A DNA stretch of 64,000 nt from Bacteroidales bacterium. GTDB lineage: Bacteria > Bacteroidota > Bacteroidia > Bacteroidales > TTA-H9. Shown piece by piece: positions 39,067-48,394 of this stretch (position 1 is its first letter; each line of letters opens with the position of its first letter). The translations under genes and the position numbers were made by a program. Location: the NCBI GenBank assembly GCA_028689615.1, contig JAQVCV010000004.1:54756-118755 (forward strand), written 5' to 3'. Below the pieces are notes generated by a model. The model saw nothing but the letters and a program-made list of their open reading frames with translations. It did no database searches and was not told the DNA's origin.

Positions 39067-39498
39067 ATGATCGTTAACATTGTTAATCATTCTGATAATT
39101 CCTTACCTGCATACGAAACATTATTTTCGGCTGGTATGGATCTAAAGGCCTTCCTAAAGGAAGATGTTACCATTTGCAAAGGGCAGCGCGCCTTGATCAC
39201 TACTGGATTGTTTATGGAATTAGCAGAAGGTTTTGAGGCCCAGGTTCGACCAAGGAGTGGACTTGCCATCAAACACGGAATTACTGTTCTTAATGCACCT
39301 GGAACTATCGATTCGGATTATCGTGGAGAAATTTGCGTCATTTTGATTAATCTATCTGAAGTTGATTATACAATTAAATCGGGCGATAGAATTGCACAAA
39401 TGGTAGTTTCCCGTCACGAAAGAATTGAATGGAAACAAGTGGCTGAACTCTCATCATCAGCGCGAGGTGAGGGGGGATTTGGACATACTGGTATTTAA
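39067..39498 (+). CDS. dut: dUTP diphosphatase
   Basis: A 143-residue trimeric dUTPase: hydrolyses dUTP to dUMP and pyrophosphate, supplying dTMP synthesis and keeping uracil out of DNA. All five motifs are present: AGMDLKAFL (I), RPRSGLA (II), [11 protein letters not shown] (III), GDRIAQMVV (IV) and the C-terminal arm [10 protein letters not shown] (V). Length is standard. It has its own -7 box and is followed after 14 bases by a TPR gene. Confidence 0.96.
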   Translation: MIVNIVNHSDNSLPAYETLFSAGMDLKAFLKEDVTICKGQRALITTGLFMELAEGFEAQVRPRSGLAIKHGITVLNAPGTIDSDYRGEICVILINLSEVDYTIKSGDRIAQMVVSRHERIEWKQVAELSSSARGEGGFGHTGI

Positions 39499-39512
39499 TT
39501 AAATTGTTGATA

Positions 39513-41240
39513 ATGAAATCTATAAGAGTATTTTCGTTTTTATTTTTATCGTTCTTTCTGCTGCAGCACACCACCGCTCAGGACGGTGTTAAAAAGCCTT
39601 CAAATGTTTCTGAAGATGAAATTAAAGCTAATGCTGAAGCATTCGCAAACGCCTATAAGTATTTACTTCTTGAAAACATCGAGCAGGCTCGCAAAGCTTT
39701 TGAAGTTATAGTTACGTCGTATAAATGGGATGCTGCCTCGCGCTATGAACTGGCCAGGATTTATGCCACTGAAAACAAGATCCCTGAAGCCACAGGACTT
39801 GCAGAAGAAGCCTACGGCCTTGATAAAGAGAATAAATGGTATGGGGAATTTCTTGCAACATTATATGAACAGACAAATCAGAATGATAAGCTTATTCAGT
39901 TGCTTGACGAAAGACTTAAAAGGCACCCCGATAATATTGAAGCACTTGAAAGAATGGCAGAGGTATCACTCTCAAACAATCAGCCATCAAAAGCTGTTTC
40001 CTTTTTCAACAGAATTGAAGAGATAAGTGGTGTAAATGAATCTCTTAGCCTGCGTAAGCATAAGATTTATTCTGAAACACTGAATAAGAAGAAAGAGGCT
40101 GCTAAAGAATTGATAGCACTCGCTAAAGCATTTCCAGAAGAGAACCGTTATGTGGTTATGTTGGCTGAGTATTATGCAAAAATTGGTGAATACGACGATG
40201 CCTTACGTATTTATCAGGATCTGATGAAAAAAAATCCTGATGAAGTTTATACCGCCATTTCTCTTGCTGATTTATACTTTAAGAAAGGTGACCGACAGAA
40301 GATGTTTGAAATCCTTAAAGTGGCTTTTTCCTCCGAAAAGCTTGCAAGTGAACCAAAGCTTCAGGTGTTTTTAACTTTGTATTCTCCCGAACAAATCTAT
40401 AATGTGGAGAAAAGGCAAGCTCTTGATTTAGTTAACACGATGGTGGCAGCCTCACCAATGGATCCTAAGTTGTTGGCTATTAAGGGTGAATTGTTGTACA
40501 AATTCGATAGTATTGCAGAAGCAGGAAAGGTTCTACGCAAAAGCCTTGCCATCGACAGCAGTCGTTATTTTGTTTGGGAACAATTGCTTTTTGTTTTGTC
40601 ATCATCTAATGATACAATTGATTTAGAGGCTTATAGCTCACGATGCCGCTCACTGTATCCGTTTCAGCCTATTCCCTTTTATTTCGATGGATTGATGAAG
40701 GCTCGGAGAGGTCTGATCAAAGAAGCTGTCAAGTTGTTTGAAGAGGGAAAAACATTAAGTTCCTCGAATGCCGCGCTTAGTGAACAGTTTGCCATGTTTC
40801 TTGGTGATTTTTATCATCAACTGAACGAGCCGGCTAAATCCGATTCTGCTTATGAAGAGGCTTTAAGGTACAACCCAGATAACATCTATGTACTTAATAA
40901 TTATGCCTATTATTTGGCTGTAAGGGGAATGAGTCTGGAAAGAGCCGAGCGACTTTCGTCAAAGACCATCGTTTCTGAACCTAACAATCCAACCTATCTT
41001 GACACCTATGCGTGGGTGCTATACAAGCTTGGCCGTTATGATGAGAGTTGGTATTGGATGGAAAAAACACTTGCAGCCGATGAGCATCCTAGCGCTACTT
41101 TGTACGATCATGCTGGTGATATTCTTTTTAAACTGAACAGGATAGAAGAGGCTGTGGATATGTGGAAAAAAGCTTATGAGCTTGATCAGCAGGATGATCA
41201 AATCAAACTGAAAATTGAAAGACGTAAATCCAATGATTAG
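39513..41240 (+). CDS. Exported TPR-repeat protein
   Basis: A 575-residue protein with a signal peptide (residues 1 to about 22, ending HTTAQ). At least ten tetratricopeptide-like repeats fill the rest, for example DALRIYQDLMKKNPDEVYTA and the C-terminal YNPDNIYVLNNYAYYLA. The start at 39513 gives the signal peptide; the frame opens three codons earlier at a TTG. It is a scaffold type of protein, probably periplasmic or outer-membrane attached. The next gene, a DUF4292 lipoprotein, overlaps it by eight bases, followed by an overlapping EnvC homologue. This three-gene set is a recurring Bacteroidota operon after dut. Confidence 0.84.
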   Translation: MKSIRVFSFLFLSFFLLQHTTAQDGVKKPSNVSEDEIKANAEAFANAYKYLLLENIEQARKAFEVIVTSYKWDAASRYELARIYATENKIPEATGLAEEAYGLDKENKWYGEFLATLYEQTNQNDKLIQLLDERLKRHPDNIEALERMAEVSLSNNQPSKAVSFFNRIEEISGVNESLSLRKHKIYSETLNKKKEAAKELIALAKAFPEENRYVVMLAEYYAKIGEYDDALRIYQDLMKKNPDEVYTAISLADLYFKKGDRQKMFEILKVAFSSEKLASEPKLQVFLTLYSPEQIYNVEKRQALDLVNTMVAASPMDPKLLAIKGELLYKFDSIAEAGKVLRKSLAIDSSRYFVWEQLLFVLSSSNDTIDLEAYSSRCRSLYPFQPIPFYFDGLMKARRGLIKEAVKLFEEGKTLSSSNAALSEQFAMFLGDFYHQLNEPAKSDSAYEEALRYNPDNIYVLNNYAYYLAVRGMSLERAERLSSKTIVSEPNNPTYLDTYAWVLYKLGRYDESWYWMEKTLAADEHPSATLYDHAGDILFKLNRIEEAVDMWKKAYELDQQDDQIKLKIERRKSND

Positions 41241-42069
41241 TTTTTCCCGATATCATTGGAGTTTGGTTTGCGCCGTGGTTCTTTTTTTCACAGCGTGCAG
41301 TCCTGCCCGAAAGGCGATTAAAGAGCCTTTGAAAGAGCAGGGAGCAGCTTTTTTATTTGAGAAACTAAAGAGCACCAAGCCGGTCTTTCACTCTCTTTCC
41401 ACCCGGGCGTCAATCGATATTAAGACCGACGAAAACTCTATCAGCCTAAAAGCCCAGGTTAGGATTAAAAAAGATAGCGCCATCTGGATGTCGTTTAGTC
41501 CATTACTTGGAATTGAGGCTGTTAGGCTGTTGTTAACTCCCGATAGTGTAAAGTTCATCGATAGGTTGAATAAGAATTATTTCATTGGTACATACGGTTT
41601 TTTTAGTGAATTCTATCAGGTAAATTTTGATTATGATATGATCGAATCCATTCTGCTAGGTGCCGATTTCAATAGTTATGATGAAGGCGAGATGAAGGCT
41701 GGAATTGATCACTTGCAATATACCCTGGCAACGGCAAATCGCAGGAAAATCCGACGATTTGTTCGATCCCATGCTGATGCACAGCGAGTTTTGCTTCAAA
41801 ATCTTTGGCTTGATCCAGAATCGTTTAAAATCATCAGGTTGAAATTAAAAGAAGCCAATCGTGACAGTCGCAGGCTTGATGTGGAGTACGACTCTTATAC
41901 TTCAATGGAGAATGGAGATCTTATTCCTCAGAATATTATGATCAATATTAGCGCTGAAAAGAATATTCGGCTGAAACTCAAACAAACAAAACTTGAAGTT
42001 AACACGTCTCTTAGTTTCCCGTTTAACATACCGTCCTCTTATAATGCTATTCATTTCAATGAACAGTAA
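41233..42069 (+). CDS. DUF4292 lipoprotein
   Basis: A 278-residue lipoprotein. The signal peptide ends in FFTAC (lipid-bearing Cys near residue 22). The rest is a DUF4292 domain, recognised from LSTRASIDIKTDENSISLKA and IWMSFSPLLGIEAVRLLLTPDSV; the fold is LolA/LolB-like (a half-barrel that may carry lipid). A role in lipoprotein or LPS traffic is inference from the fold. The start is at 41233, overlapping the TPR gene; the EnvC homologue overlaps its end by 11 bases. Confidence 0.85.
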   Translation: MISFSRYHWSLVCAVVLFFTACSPARKAIKEPLKEQGAAFLFEKLKSTKPVFHSLSTRASIDIKTDENSISLKAQVRIKKDSAIWMSFSPLLGIEAVRLLLTPDSVKFIDRLNKNYFIGTYGFFSEFYQVNFDYDMIESILLGADFNSYDEGEMKAGIDHLQYTLATANRRKIRRFVRSHADAQRVLLQNLWLDPESFKIIRLKLKEANRDSRRLDVEYDSYTSMENGDLIPQNIMINISAEKNIRLKLKQTKLEVNTSLSFPFNIPSSYNAIHFNEQ

Positions 42070-43348
42070 ACTATTAGCACAAACCTCATTTGGTTTCAAA
42101 TCACGGTGTCGTTCGGTATTGGTTGGCATCTTGTTGTTATGTTTTGCTGCTTCGATGGCTCAAAGCAACAACGATCGGAAGAAACTGGAAAAGGAGCAAC
42201 AGCAAATTGAGGAACAGATCAGGAATTTGAAAAAAATGCTTGATGCAACAAAATCTGATCACCAAACATCGGTTACGCGATTTCAGATTTTGGGCAGTAC
42301 TATCCAGAAACGCCAGCAGTTAATAGACAATATTGACTACAACATCCGGCAGTTAGATAGAGAGATCGTTGCTATACGTAAGGAGGTTCAGGATCTTTCA
42401 CACGAGCACGAAGCTCTTAAAAGAGATTATGCTTCAATGATACAAGCCGCCTATTCAAATAGGCAGAAGTACAATTGGTTGATGTTCATCATGGCATCGT
42501 CTGATTTTGATCAGGCCTATTCCCGCCTGCGTTATTATCAGCAATACAGTGAATTCAGGAAACGCCAATCGCTTGAAATAATACAAACCAGAGAGGATCT
42601 GAGCAAGCGTAAAGTGGCTCTCGATGAAGTGATGCAGCAGCGGATTAAAAACAAAAGCCGCTTGACTAATGAGAAAACTCTGCTTCAAAATGAGCAAGCT
42701 ACGCAGGATCGTATTGTGAAGTCGCTTGCAAGTAAAAAGAAAACACTCGAGCAGGATATACGTCGCAAACAGCTTGCTTCTGAAAAACTGAAAAAGGCCA
42801 TTGAAAAGGTTATTGCCGAAGAGATCAGACAGGCTGCCGAAAGGGCTCGAAAAGCTAAATCGACTGCTAAAACGAAAACGACTAAACCTGCAAACGATGC
42901 TTTTGATCTTACTCCTGCCGAAAAGATCATTGCCAACGGGTTTTCAGAAAACCGGGGCCGGCTGCCCTGGCCTGTCGAAAAAGGTTATATCGTTGAAGAA
43001 TATGGTGAACACCCACATCCTGTTACCCCTTCGGTAAGAACTAAAAACAATGGGGTTGATATTCTAAGTCCGGCTAATGCCAAGGTTAGCGTTGTTTTTG
43101 ATGGCGTGGTGAGTAGGGTTATTGAGGTTCCTGGTTACCATAATGTTGTAATTGTAAGACATGGCAATTATTTGTCGGTTTACAGCAACATTATTGAGGT
43201 GTTGGTGAAAAATGGCGACAATCTGTCGCGGGGGGATGTCATAGGGATGATAGCACCAGATAGCTCAGGGAAAAACACAATGGTCCATTTTGAAATATGG
43301 AACGGTACCAAGTCTGTGAATCCTGCTGATTGGTTAAGTAGAAAATAG
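42059..43348 (+). CDS. EnvC-like murein hydrolase activator (M23 family)
   Basis: A 429-residue exported protein. The signal peptide (residues about 14-34) ends ASMAQ, then come two long coiled coils (about 38-125 and 170-285) and a C-terminal LytM/M23 domain (about 310-425). The domain has GVDILSPANAKVSVVFDGVV, HNVVIVRHGNYLSVY and MVHFEIWNGT. The first metal His of active M23 peptidases (HxxxD) is replaced by NNGVD, and the HxH pair is incomplete (VHFEI retains one), so it is probably a non-catalytic activator of cell-wall amidases like E. coli EnvC. The start at 42059 is chosen for its signal peptide; the frame is open further upstream within the DUF4292 gene. Confidence 0.88.
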   Translation: MNSKLLAQTSFGFKSRCRSVLVGILLLCFAASMAQSNNDRKKLEKEQQQIEEQIRNLKKMLDATKSDHQTSVTRFQILGSTIQKRQQLIDNIDYNIRQLDREIVAIRKEVQDLSHEHEALKRDYASMIQAAYSNRQKYNWLMFIMASSDFDQAYSRLRYYQQYSEFRKRQSLEIIQTREDLSKRKVALDEVMQQRIKNKSRLTNEKTLLQNEQATQDRIVKSLASKKKTLEQDIRRKQLASEKLKKAIEKVIAEEIRQAAERARKAKSTAKTKTTKPANDAFDLTPAEKIIANGFSENRGRLPWPVEKGYIVEEYGEHPHPVTPSVRTKNNGVDILSPANAKVSVVFDGVVSRVIEVPGYHNVVIVRHGNYLSVYSNIIEVLVKNGDNLSRGDVIGMIAPDSSGKNTMVHFEIWNGTKSVNPADWLSRK

Positions 43349-43366
43349 CTGTTTCTGCCTATTCTG

Positions 43367-43786
43367 TTATTCTTTCTTGTAGTCGATGCTGATGATCCCG
43401 TCAGCCAACCGCATGTTTAATCGGAGATGCATTACCCCTCCCAGGGTTCTTTTATAAAGAGTGTCGGTTTTTTCTTCCTGTTTCAGCAAGACATAGTCTG
43501 GCGATGTTTCAGCACACCAACTACCTGTTATTTTACCGTGAGCATTTTCTGCAAAAAAGGATCCGTTCTGTTCAAGTCTGATAAAAACATTTGCTGGTAG
43601 GTGATCTGGCAACTGAATGCGGTCAGCCCTTCCTCCCTGTAAAGCCTCGCGGGTTATCGATGCTATCCTCCAATCGCCCGACAGGCTATCGCTTTTTGTG
43701 TTGTTACACGACAACGTGGTGATGGAAGCGAAGATAAGCAGTTTGGTGATATTTCTGTTAACGTGTTTATATACAGTTAATTTCAT
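43367..43786 (-). CDS. Small lipocalin-like lipoprotein
   Basis: A 139-residue predicted lipoprotein on the minus strand, lone among plus-strand genes. A hydrophobic leader ends in TTLSC (Cys at about residue 27). The mature part, beginning SGDWRIASI and with IRLEQNGSFFAEN, KITGSWC and DYVLLKQ, looks like a lipocalin-type small barrel. A first Met much earlier than the hydrophobic stretch (MKLTVYKHVNRNITK) is in keeping with a charged n-region. No specific function can be given. Confidence 0.6.
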   Translation of the reverse strand: MKLTVYKHVNRNITKLLIFASITTLSCNNTKSDSLSGDWRIASITREALQGGRADRIQLPDHLPANVFIRLEQNGSFFAENAHGKITGSWCAETSPDYVLLKQEEKTDTLYKRTLGGVMHLRLNMRLADGIISIDYKKE

Positions 43787-43836
43787 GCTACTTTGTGATT
43801 TAATAACAGATTATTTCTGCAAAAAAACGAAAAATA

Positions 43837-43868
43837 TTTGGATAGTTTAAAACGTGGTTATATTTTTG
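43837..43868 (+). promoter_or_regulatory. Promoter of the TetR-efflux operon
   Basis: TTTG at 43837-43840, a 20-base spacer and TATTTTTG at 43861-43868 make a full match to the Bacteroidota consensus. The expected transcription start is near 43875, leaving a leader of about 55 bases before the tetR start. Confidence 0.75.
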
Positions 43869-43877
43869 CCCAATGGT

Positions 43878-43906
43878 TTAACCTTTGAGTTAATCCGTGT
43901 GGATAA
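43878..43906 (+). promoter_or_regulatory. Candidate TetR operator and DnaA-box-like 9-mer
   Basis: A 5-bp inverted repeat TTAAC-N6-GTTAA at 43878-43893 lies just after the predicted transcription start, where an autoregulating TetR repressor would bind. Overlapping its downstream side, 43898-43906 reads TGTGGATAA, a perfect DnaA box on the opposite strand. A single 9-mer can arise by chance. Confidence 0.4.
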
Positions 43907-43929
43907 ACTAAATAATTAATCGTAAGGCT

Positions 43930-44541
43930 ATGAAAATAAACGATTCAACTACAGAGTCCAATATCATGGAAGCTGCAAAACGAATTTTTGTTCTAAAAGG
44001 ATTCGAGGGAGCGCGTATGCAGGAGATAGCAGATGAGGCAGGCATTAACAAAGCATTGCTTCACTACTACTTTCGTAGTAAAGATAAACTTTTTGAAGCA
44101 GTTTTTATTGATGCTTTTGTGAAGTTTGTCCCCACAATTCTTATAACCCTTAATTCTAACAGCCCACTGTTTAGAAAAATTGAGGTGTTTGTTGATCATT
44201 ACATCGATGTATTGTCGAAAAATCCATTTATCCCGGGGTTTATACTGCATGAGCTGGGACACAACACCGAACGTTTAAGTAAAATTATCAGAACCGTTGG
44301 CCTTAACCCTGATCTTTTTGTTGAACAAGTTAAGGCAGAAATTGAGGCAGGAAGCATAAACCCCATTGACCCCAGAGACTTGTTAGTTAATATGTTGGCG
44401 ATGTGTATTTTCCCTTTTGTTGGAAAGCCAATTTTAAAAGTGGTGCTGTTTAAAAACAATGAAGAAGAATACCACGAATTTCTTAACCGTCGTAAAATTG
44501 CGGCAGCACAGTTCATTATTAATTCTATCAAAAAGAGGTAG
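43930..44541 (+). CDS. TetR/AcrR-family transcriptional regulator
   Basis: A 203-residue regulator. The N-terminal helix-turn-helix is typical: ESNIMEAAKRIFVLKGFEGARMQEIADEAGINKALLHYYFRSKDKLFEAVF covers the whole tetR domain (residues 8-60). The C-terminal ligand domain has no recognisable specificity. The TolC gene starts one base after its stop and the whole efflux operon follows, so it most likely represses this operon and responds to a compound the pump exports. The candidate operator lies in its own leader. Confidence 0.93.
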   Translation: MKINDSTTESNIMEAAKRIFVLKGFEGARMQEIADEAGINKALLHYYFRSKDKLFEAVFIDAFVKFVPTILITLNSNSPLFRKIEVFVDHYIDVLSKNPFIPGFILHELGHNTERLSKIIRTVGLNPDLFVEQVKAEIEAGSINPIDPRDLLVNMLAMCIFPFVGKPILKVVLFKNNEEEYHEFLNRRKIAAAQFIINSIKKR

Positions 44542-44542
44542 C

Positions 44543-45814
44543 ATGGTACGAAAACTTGTGTTGCAAATCCTGGTCTTAATGCCTGGGTGGCTTTTTTCGC
44601 AGGAGCTAATAAGCTCACTTTCACTTGATCAGGTGTACGCGTCAGCCAGGAGCGCTTTTCCCGGAATTGTTCAGAAAGCCCTCTTGGTAGAATCCCATCA
44701 GCTGGCCATAAAAAATTTAAATGCCGTTTTTTATCCCAAAAGCCAGTTAATTGCGAGCGCATCCTACCAGTCAGATGTTACATCGCTTAATATCAATATT
44801 CCTATACTAACCATGCCGGCGATTCCTCACGATTCCTATAAGGCCTATCTGGATGTTAACCAACTTGTGTATGATGGTGGTTTGAATTCGGCAAGAAAGG
44901 AGGCAGCCCGCGTTCAGTTTCAAATTGATGACAACCAGGTAGAAGCTGACTTTTTCAGAATTAAAGAGTTGCTCAACGATTTGTACTTCATGGTTATTTC
45001 AGGCAGAAAGGCCATTCATCAACTTGAACTTGGACTAGATATCCTGAAGGCTAGAATGAAAACGGCTCAATCAGCGGTTGACAACGGCGTCATGATGCCA
45101 ACATCAGTCGAGATGCTGAGGGTAGAGATTTCGCAGATTCAACAGCGCATTTCCGATTTAAACCATTCGGTTCTTGCGGCTATAAACATGATTTCGGTGT
45201 GGATTGGGAATCCCGTGGCTGCTGATGCATCTTTTGCTGAGCCAGATATGATTCCCGTGATGTTTGATCAGGAAAATCTACGACCCGAAAATGCCATCTT
45301 TGGTCTTCAAAATCAAAAACTGGAGCTTCAAAGCAGGCAAACAGCTACAAAAACACTTCCAGTACTTGCACTATTTGGCCAAGCCGGATATGGCCGCCCA
45401 GGTCTTAATATGCTTAGCACCGATTTCGATGGCTGGTATCTGGTTGGCGTAAGGTTTCAGTGGAGTCCGTGGGATTGGAAGCAAACGGCACGTGAGTGTA
45501 AGCAGCTAAGCCTGCAAAAGCAGGTTGTTGAAACAAATAAAGTGGCCTACAACCAAAGAATTAAATCGCAAGAGGCGTCGTTACTTGCCGAAATCGACAG
45601 GCTCAAGGCCGCTCTTAAAACTGATGAACAGATTATTGAATCACGCGAAAAAATCAGATTTACAGCCGTTTCCCAATTTGATAACGGTACACTCGATGCT
45701 GCCGATATGGTTGCCAGAAGCAACGAGGAGACCCAGGCTCGCATAAATTATGAACTTCACCGGATTCAACTCATTCAAACCCGTATCAAACTCAATACCT
45801 TGTTCGGCCATTGA
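44543..45814 (+). CDS. TolC-family outer-membrane efflux protein
   Basis: A 423-residue outer-membrane factor. The signal peptide (1 to about 18) ends WLFSQ. The two OEP repeats are visible, each with a long helix pair and short strands: LSLDQVYASARSAFPGIVQ at the start, and ALFGQAGYGRPGLN with WYLVGVRFQWSPWDW in the second half. The start at 44543 gives a signal peptide; the frame is open earlier inside tetR. It forms the exit duct for the pump encoded by the next five genes. Confidence 0.9.
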   Translation: MVRKLVLQILVLMPGWLFSQELISSLSLDQVYASARSAFPGIVQKALLVESHQLAIKNLNAVFYPKSQLIASASYQSDVTSLNINIPILTMPAIPHDSYKAYLDVNQLVYDGGLNSARKEAARVQFQIDDNQVEADFFRIKELLNDLYFMVISGRKAIHQLELGLDILKARMKTAQSAVDNGVMMPTSVEMLRVEISQIQQRISDLNHSVLAAINMISVWIGNPVAADASFAEPDMIPVMFDQENLRPENAIFGLQNQKLELQSRQTATKTLPVLALFGQAGYGRPGLNMLSTDFDGWYLVGVRFQWSPWDWKQTARECKQLSLQKQVVETNKVAYNQRIKSQEASLLAEIDRLKAALKTDEQIIESREKIRFTAVSQFDNGTLDAADMVARSNEETQARINYELHRIQLIQTRIKLNTLFGH

Positions 45815-45845
45815 TTTCTAAATACCAGTAAAATAGTACATTATT

Positions 45846-46721
45846 ATGAAAGTAAAATTTATAATCCCTGCAGTGCTGTTAGCAGTTGCCGCTTGTTCTA
45901 CTAAAGAAAAACCCGCCGATGCTTTCGGCAATTTCGAGGCACTTGAATACACCGTTAGTGCTGAATCTAATGGTCGTGTAATCTCCCAGCTAACCGATGA
46001 GGGCAGGGTAGTAGCTAAAGACTCGACTTTGGCAATTATTGACACCCTTGACCTTTCGTTGCGCGGCGATCAGCTGGCAAGTCAACACACAGCTGTGATT
46101 GGCCGTGCGACTCCTTTAGAAGCTCAGAAAATGGTTTACAACCAACAGATTGATAATTACAACCGCGATCGCGAACGGTTTATGCGAATGTTGAAAGATG
46201 GTGCGGCCACTCAGAAACAGCTTGATGATATCGAAGGAGCTATAAAACTGGCAGAGCGTCAAATTGGAGCTGTTGATGCACAATTTTCATCGTTACATTC
46301 AGAGGCAGCAGCTATTTCAAGCCAAATCGAGCAGGTGAAGGAAGCTGTGAGGCGCTGCGTAATTAAATCTCCGATCGATGGCACTGTAATTGAATCGTAT
46401 GTGCGCAAGGGCGAATTTGTTAATGTCGGAAAAGCTCTTTTTAAGATTGCCGATTTGAAATCACTCGATTTAAAGGTTTTTGTAACAGGCGACCAATTGG
46501 CTTCTATAAAACTTGGTCAGCAGGTTAGGGTATATGTAGATGGTTTTGAAAGTGGCAGAGAACTAAGTGGAACCGTTACATGGATCTCTTCTGAAGCCGA
46601 ATTTACTCCCAAAACTATCCAAACCCGCAAAGAAAGAGTCAATTTGGTTTATGCTGTTAAAGTAAGGGTGGCTAACGATGGGTCGTTGAAGATAGGAATG
46701 CCTGGTGAGGTTAGGCTATAA
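45846..46721 (+). CDS. HlyD-family membrane fusion lipoprotein (YbhG-like)
   Basis: A 291-residue periplasmic adaptor. The leader ends in the lipobox VAAC (Cys near 17). The lipoyl half-motif near ALEYTVSAESNGRVISQLTDEG and its second half CVIKSPIDGTVIESYVRKGEFV flank a long coiled coil (about 75-165). Beta-barrel and membrane-proximal parts follow, with SSEAEFTPKTIQTRKERVNLVYAVKV, a motif typical of YbhG-type adaptors. It would link the ABC-2 permeases to the TolC protein. The ABC gene follows after 10 bases. Confidence 0.9.
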   Translation: MKVKFIIPAVLLAVAACSTKEKPADAFGNFEALEYTVSAESNGRVISQLTDEGRVVAKDSTLAIIDTLDLSLRGDQLASQHTAVIGRATPLEAQKMVYNQQIDNYNRDRERFMRMLKDGAATQKQLDDIEGAIKLAERQIGAVDAQFSSLHSEAAAISSQIEQVKEAVRRCVIKSPIDGTVIESYVRKGEFVNVGKALFKIADLKSLDLKVFVTGDQLASIKLGQQVRVYVDGFESGRELSGTVTWISSEAEFTPKTIQTRKERVNLVYAVKVRVANDGSLKIGMPGEVRL

Positions 46722-46731
46722 ACCGTTTGTT

Positions 46732-47649
46732 ATGATCGAGGTAAGAAATTTGGTTAAGCGCTTCGCTGAGGTCACGGCTCTAAATAATGTTTCATTGCAA
46801 GTGGACGATGGCGAGCTCTTTGGTCTCATTGGCCCCGACGGTGCCGGCAAAACTACGCTCTTCAGGGTCATCAGTTCGTTGCTGCTGTTTGATGAGGGCC
46901 ACGTTGAAGTGGCCGGTAAAAATCCGGTGAGCGATTATGCTGCCATTCGACAAATGATAGGCTACATGCCCGGGAAGTTTTCTCTTTATCAGGATTTGTC
47001 AATTCTCGAAAATCTCAGGTTTTTTACCGCTATTTTCAAAACCACACTCGAAGAAAACTACGACCTGATAAAAGATATTTATGTTCAGATAGAACCGTTC
47101 AAGCATCGGCCTGCGGGCAAGCTCTCCGGAGGTATGAAGCAAAAACTCGCTCTTTGTTGCGCTTTGGTTCACAAGCCCCGATTGCTGCTGCTCGACGAAC
47201 CTACAACGGGGGTGGATGCCGTTTCGCGCATCGAATTTTGGGAAATTTTGAAAAGACTTAAACAGCAGGGAATAACCATCATGGTGTCAACACCTTATAT
47301 GGACGAGGCTTCGCTTTGTGAGCGAATTGCGTTAATTCAGCAAGGTCAGATCATGGGAGTTGATTCACCCGAAGGTATCATAAAAACTTTTTCGAAACCG
47401 CTTTTTGCTGTTAAGGCTGACGATTTCTACTCACTGATTACCGATTTACGTGATTGGAACGAGGCTCTTTCTGCCTTCTCCTTTGGGGAATATGTCCACC
47501 TCACCATGCGCAGCGAGAGTTCAACGGCCATGCAGGTAGAGTCTTACCTTTTTTCAAGAAACCACTCATCGGTTTCGGTCAAGGCCATCTCTGCCAATGT
47601 TGAAGACAGTTTTATGTATTTAATGCTTAAAAAGGAGGAAAGTCAATGA
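46732..47649 (+). CDS. ABC transporter ATPase (N-half YbhF equivalent)
   Basis: A 305-residue ATPase. Walker A is GPDGAGKTT (residues 34-42), the signature is LSGGMKQKLAL, and Walker B is LLLLDEPTTGVD. All the hydrolysis motifs are intact. The sequence matches the first ATPase half of E. coli YbhF, which is a single protein with two ATPase domains; here the halves are separate genes overlapping by four bases (ATGA). The frame is open nine codons further upstream; the start at 46732 removes the overlap with the adaptor gene. Confidence 0.92.
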   Translation: MIEVRNLVKRFAEVTALNNVSLQVDDGELFGLIGPDGAGKTTLFRVISSLLLFDEGHVEVAGKNPVSDYAAIRQMIGYMPGKFSLYQDLSILENLRFFTAIFKTTLEENYDLIKDIYVQIEPFKHRPAGKLSGGMKQKLALCCALVHKPRLLLLDEPTTGVDAVSRIEFWEILKRLKQQGITIMVSTPYMDEASLCERIALIQQGQIMGVDSPEGIIKTFSKPLFAVKADDFYSLITDLRDWNEALSAFSFGEYVHLTMRSESSTAMQVESYLFSRNHSSVSVKAISANVEDSFMYLMLKKEESQ

Positions 47650-48380
47650 TTCACGATACTCAATACATAATTGAAGTCGAAAATCTGGTGAAGAAGTTTG
47701 GAAGTTTTGTTGCTAACGACAACCTGACTTTTAGTGTTAAAAAAGGGGAAATATTTGGTTTTCTGGGCGCTAACGGCGCAGGGAAAACCACTGCCATGAA
47801 GATTTTATGCGGATTGAGCCATCCCACTTCGGGCAAAGTAAAAGTTGCCGGCTACGATATTTATACCCAAAAAGAGAAGATCAAACAGAGTATTGGCTAT
47901 ATGTCGCAAAAATTTTCACTTTATGAAGAACTTACTGTTTATGAAAATTTTAGATTTTATGGCGGAATTTATGGTATGACGAGGCTCGACATTCAGGAGC
48001 AAACCACACAATTGCTTTCGAGGCTGGGCCTTAGCCAGTATCGAAACCGTATTATCAATACTTTACCGCTTGGATGGAAGCAGAAACTCGCCTTTTCGGT
48101 GGCCGTTATCCACCGCCCTGCAATCGTTTTTCTTGATGAACCAACCGGGGGCGTTGACCCCATCACCCGCCGGCAATTTTGGGATCTGATTTACGATAAC
48201 GCCAGCCGTGGATTGACCGTTTTTGTGACCACTCACTATATGGATGAGGCCGAATACTGCAACCGCCTTTCAATTATGGTTGATGGAAAAATCAAGGCGC
48301 TTGATACCCCGCAAGGGATGAAATCGGGAATGGGATGCGCTACAATGCAGGATGTTTTTGTTGCCTTGGCTCGAAACTAA
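47646..48380 (+). CDS. ABC transporter ATPase (C-half YbhF equivalent)
   Basis: A 244-residue ATPase with Walker A GANGAGKTT and Walker B IVFLDEPTGGVDP. Its signature reads LPLGWKQKLAF instead of LSGGxxQ, the same altered form as the second ATPase domain of YbhF. The dimer with the preceding ATPase would therefore have one standard and one altered nucleotide site. The start is coupled to the upstream stop. Confidence 0.92.
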   Translation: MIHDTQYIIEVENLVKKFGSFVANDNLTFSVKKGEIFGFLGANGAGKTTAMKILCGLSHPTSGKVKVAGYDIYTQKEKIKQSIGYMSQKFSLYEELTVYENFRFYGGIYGMTRLDIQEQTTQLLSRLGLSQYRNRIINTLPLGWKQKLAFSVAVIHRPAIVFLDEPTGGVDPITRRQFWDLIYDNASRGLTVFVTTHYMDEAEYCNRLSIMVDGKIKALDTPQGMKSGMGCATMQDVFVALARN

Positions 48381-48394
48381 ACTGAGTAAAAGAG

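Noticed and set aside
43898..43906. Perfect DnaA box as evidence of oriC at 43.9 kb
   Set aside because: A single 9-mer with no neighbours; near matches (one mismatch) at about 4929, 8692, 17526, 20965, 22991 and 41151 are also isolated.
44199..44762. 187-residue minus-strand frame across tetR and tolC
   Set aside because: It overlaps two well supported plus-strand genes and has no family resemblance.
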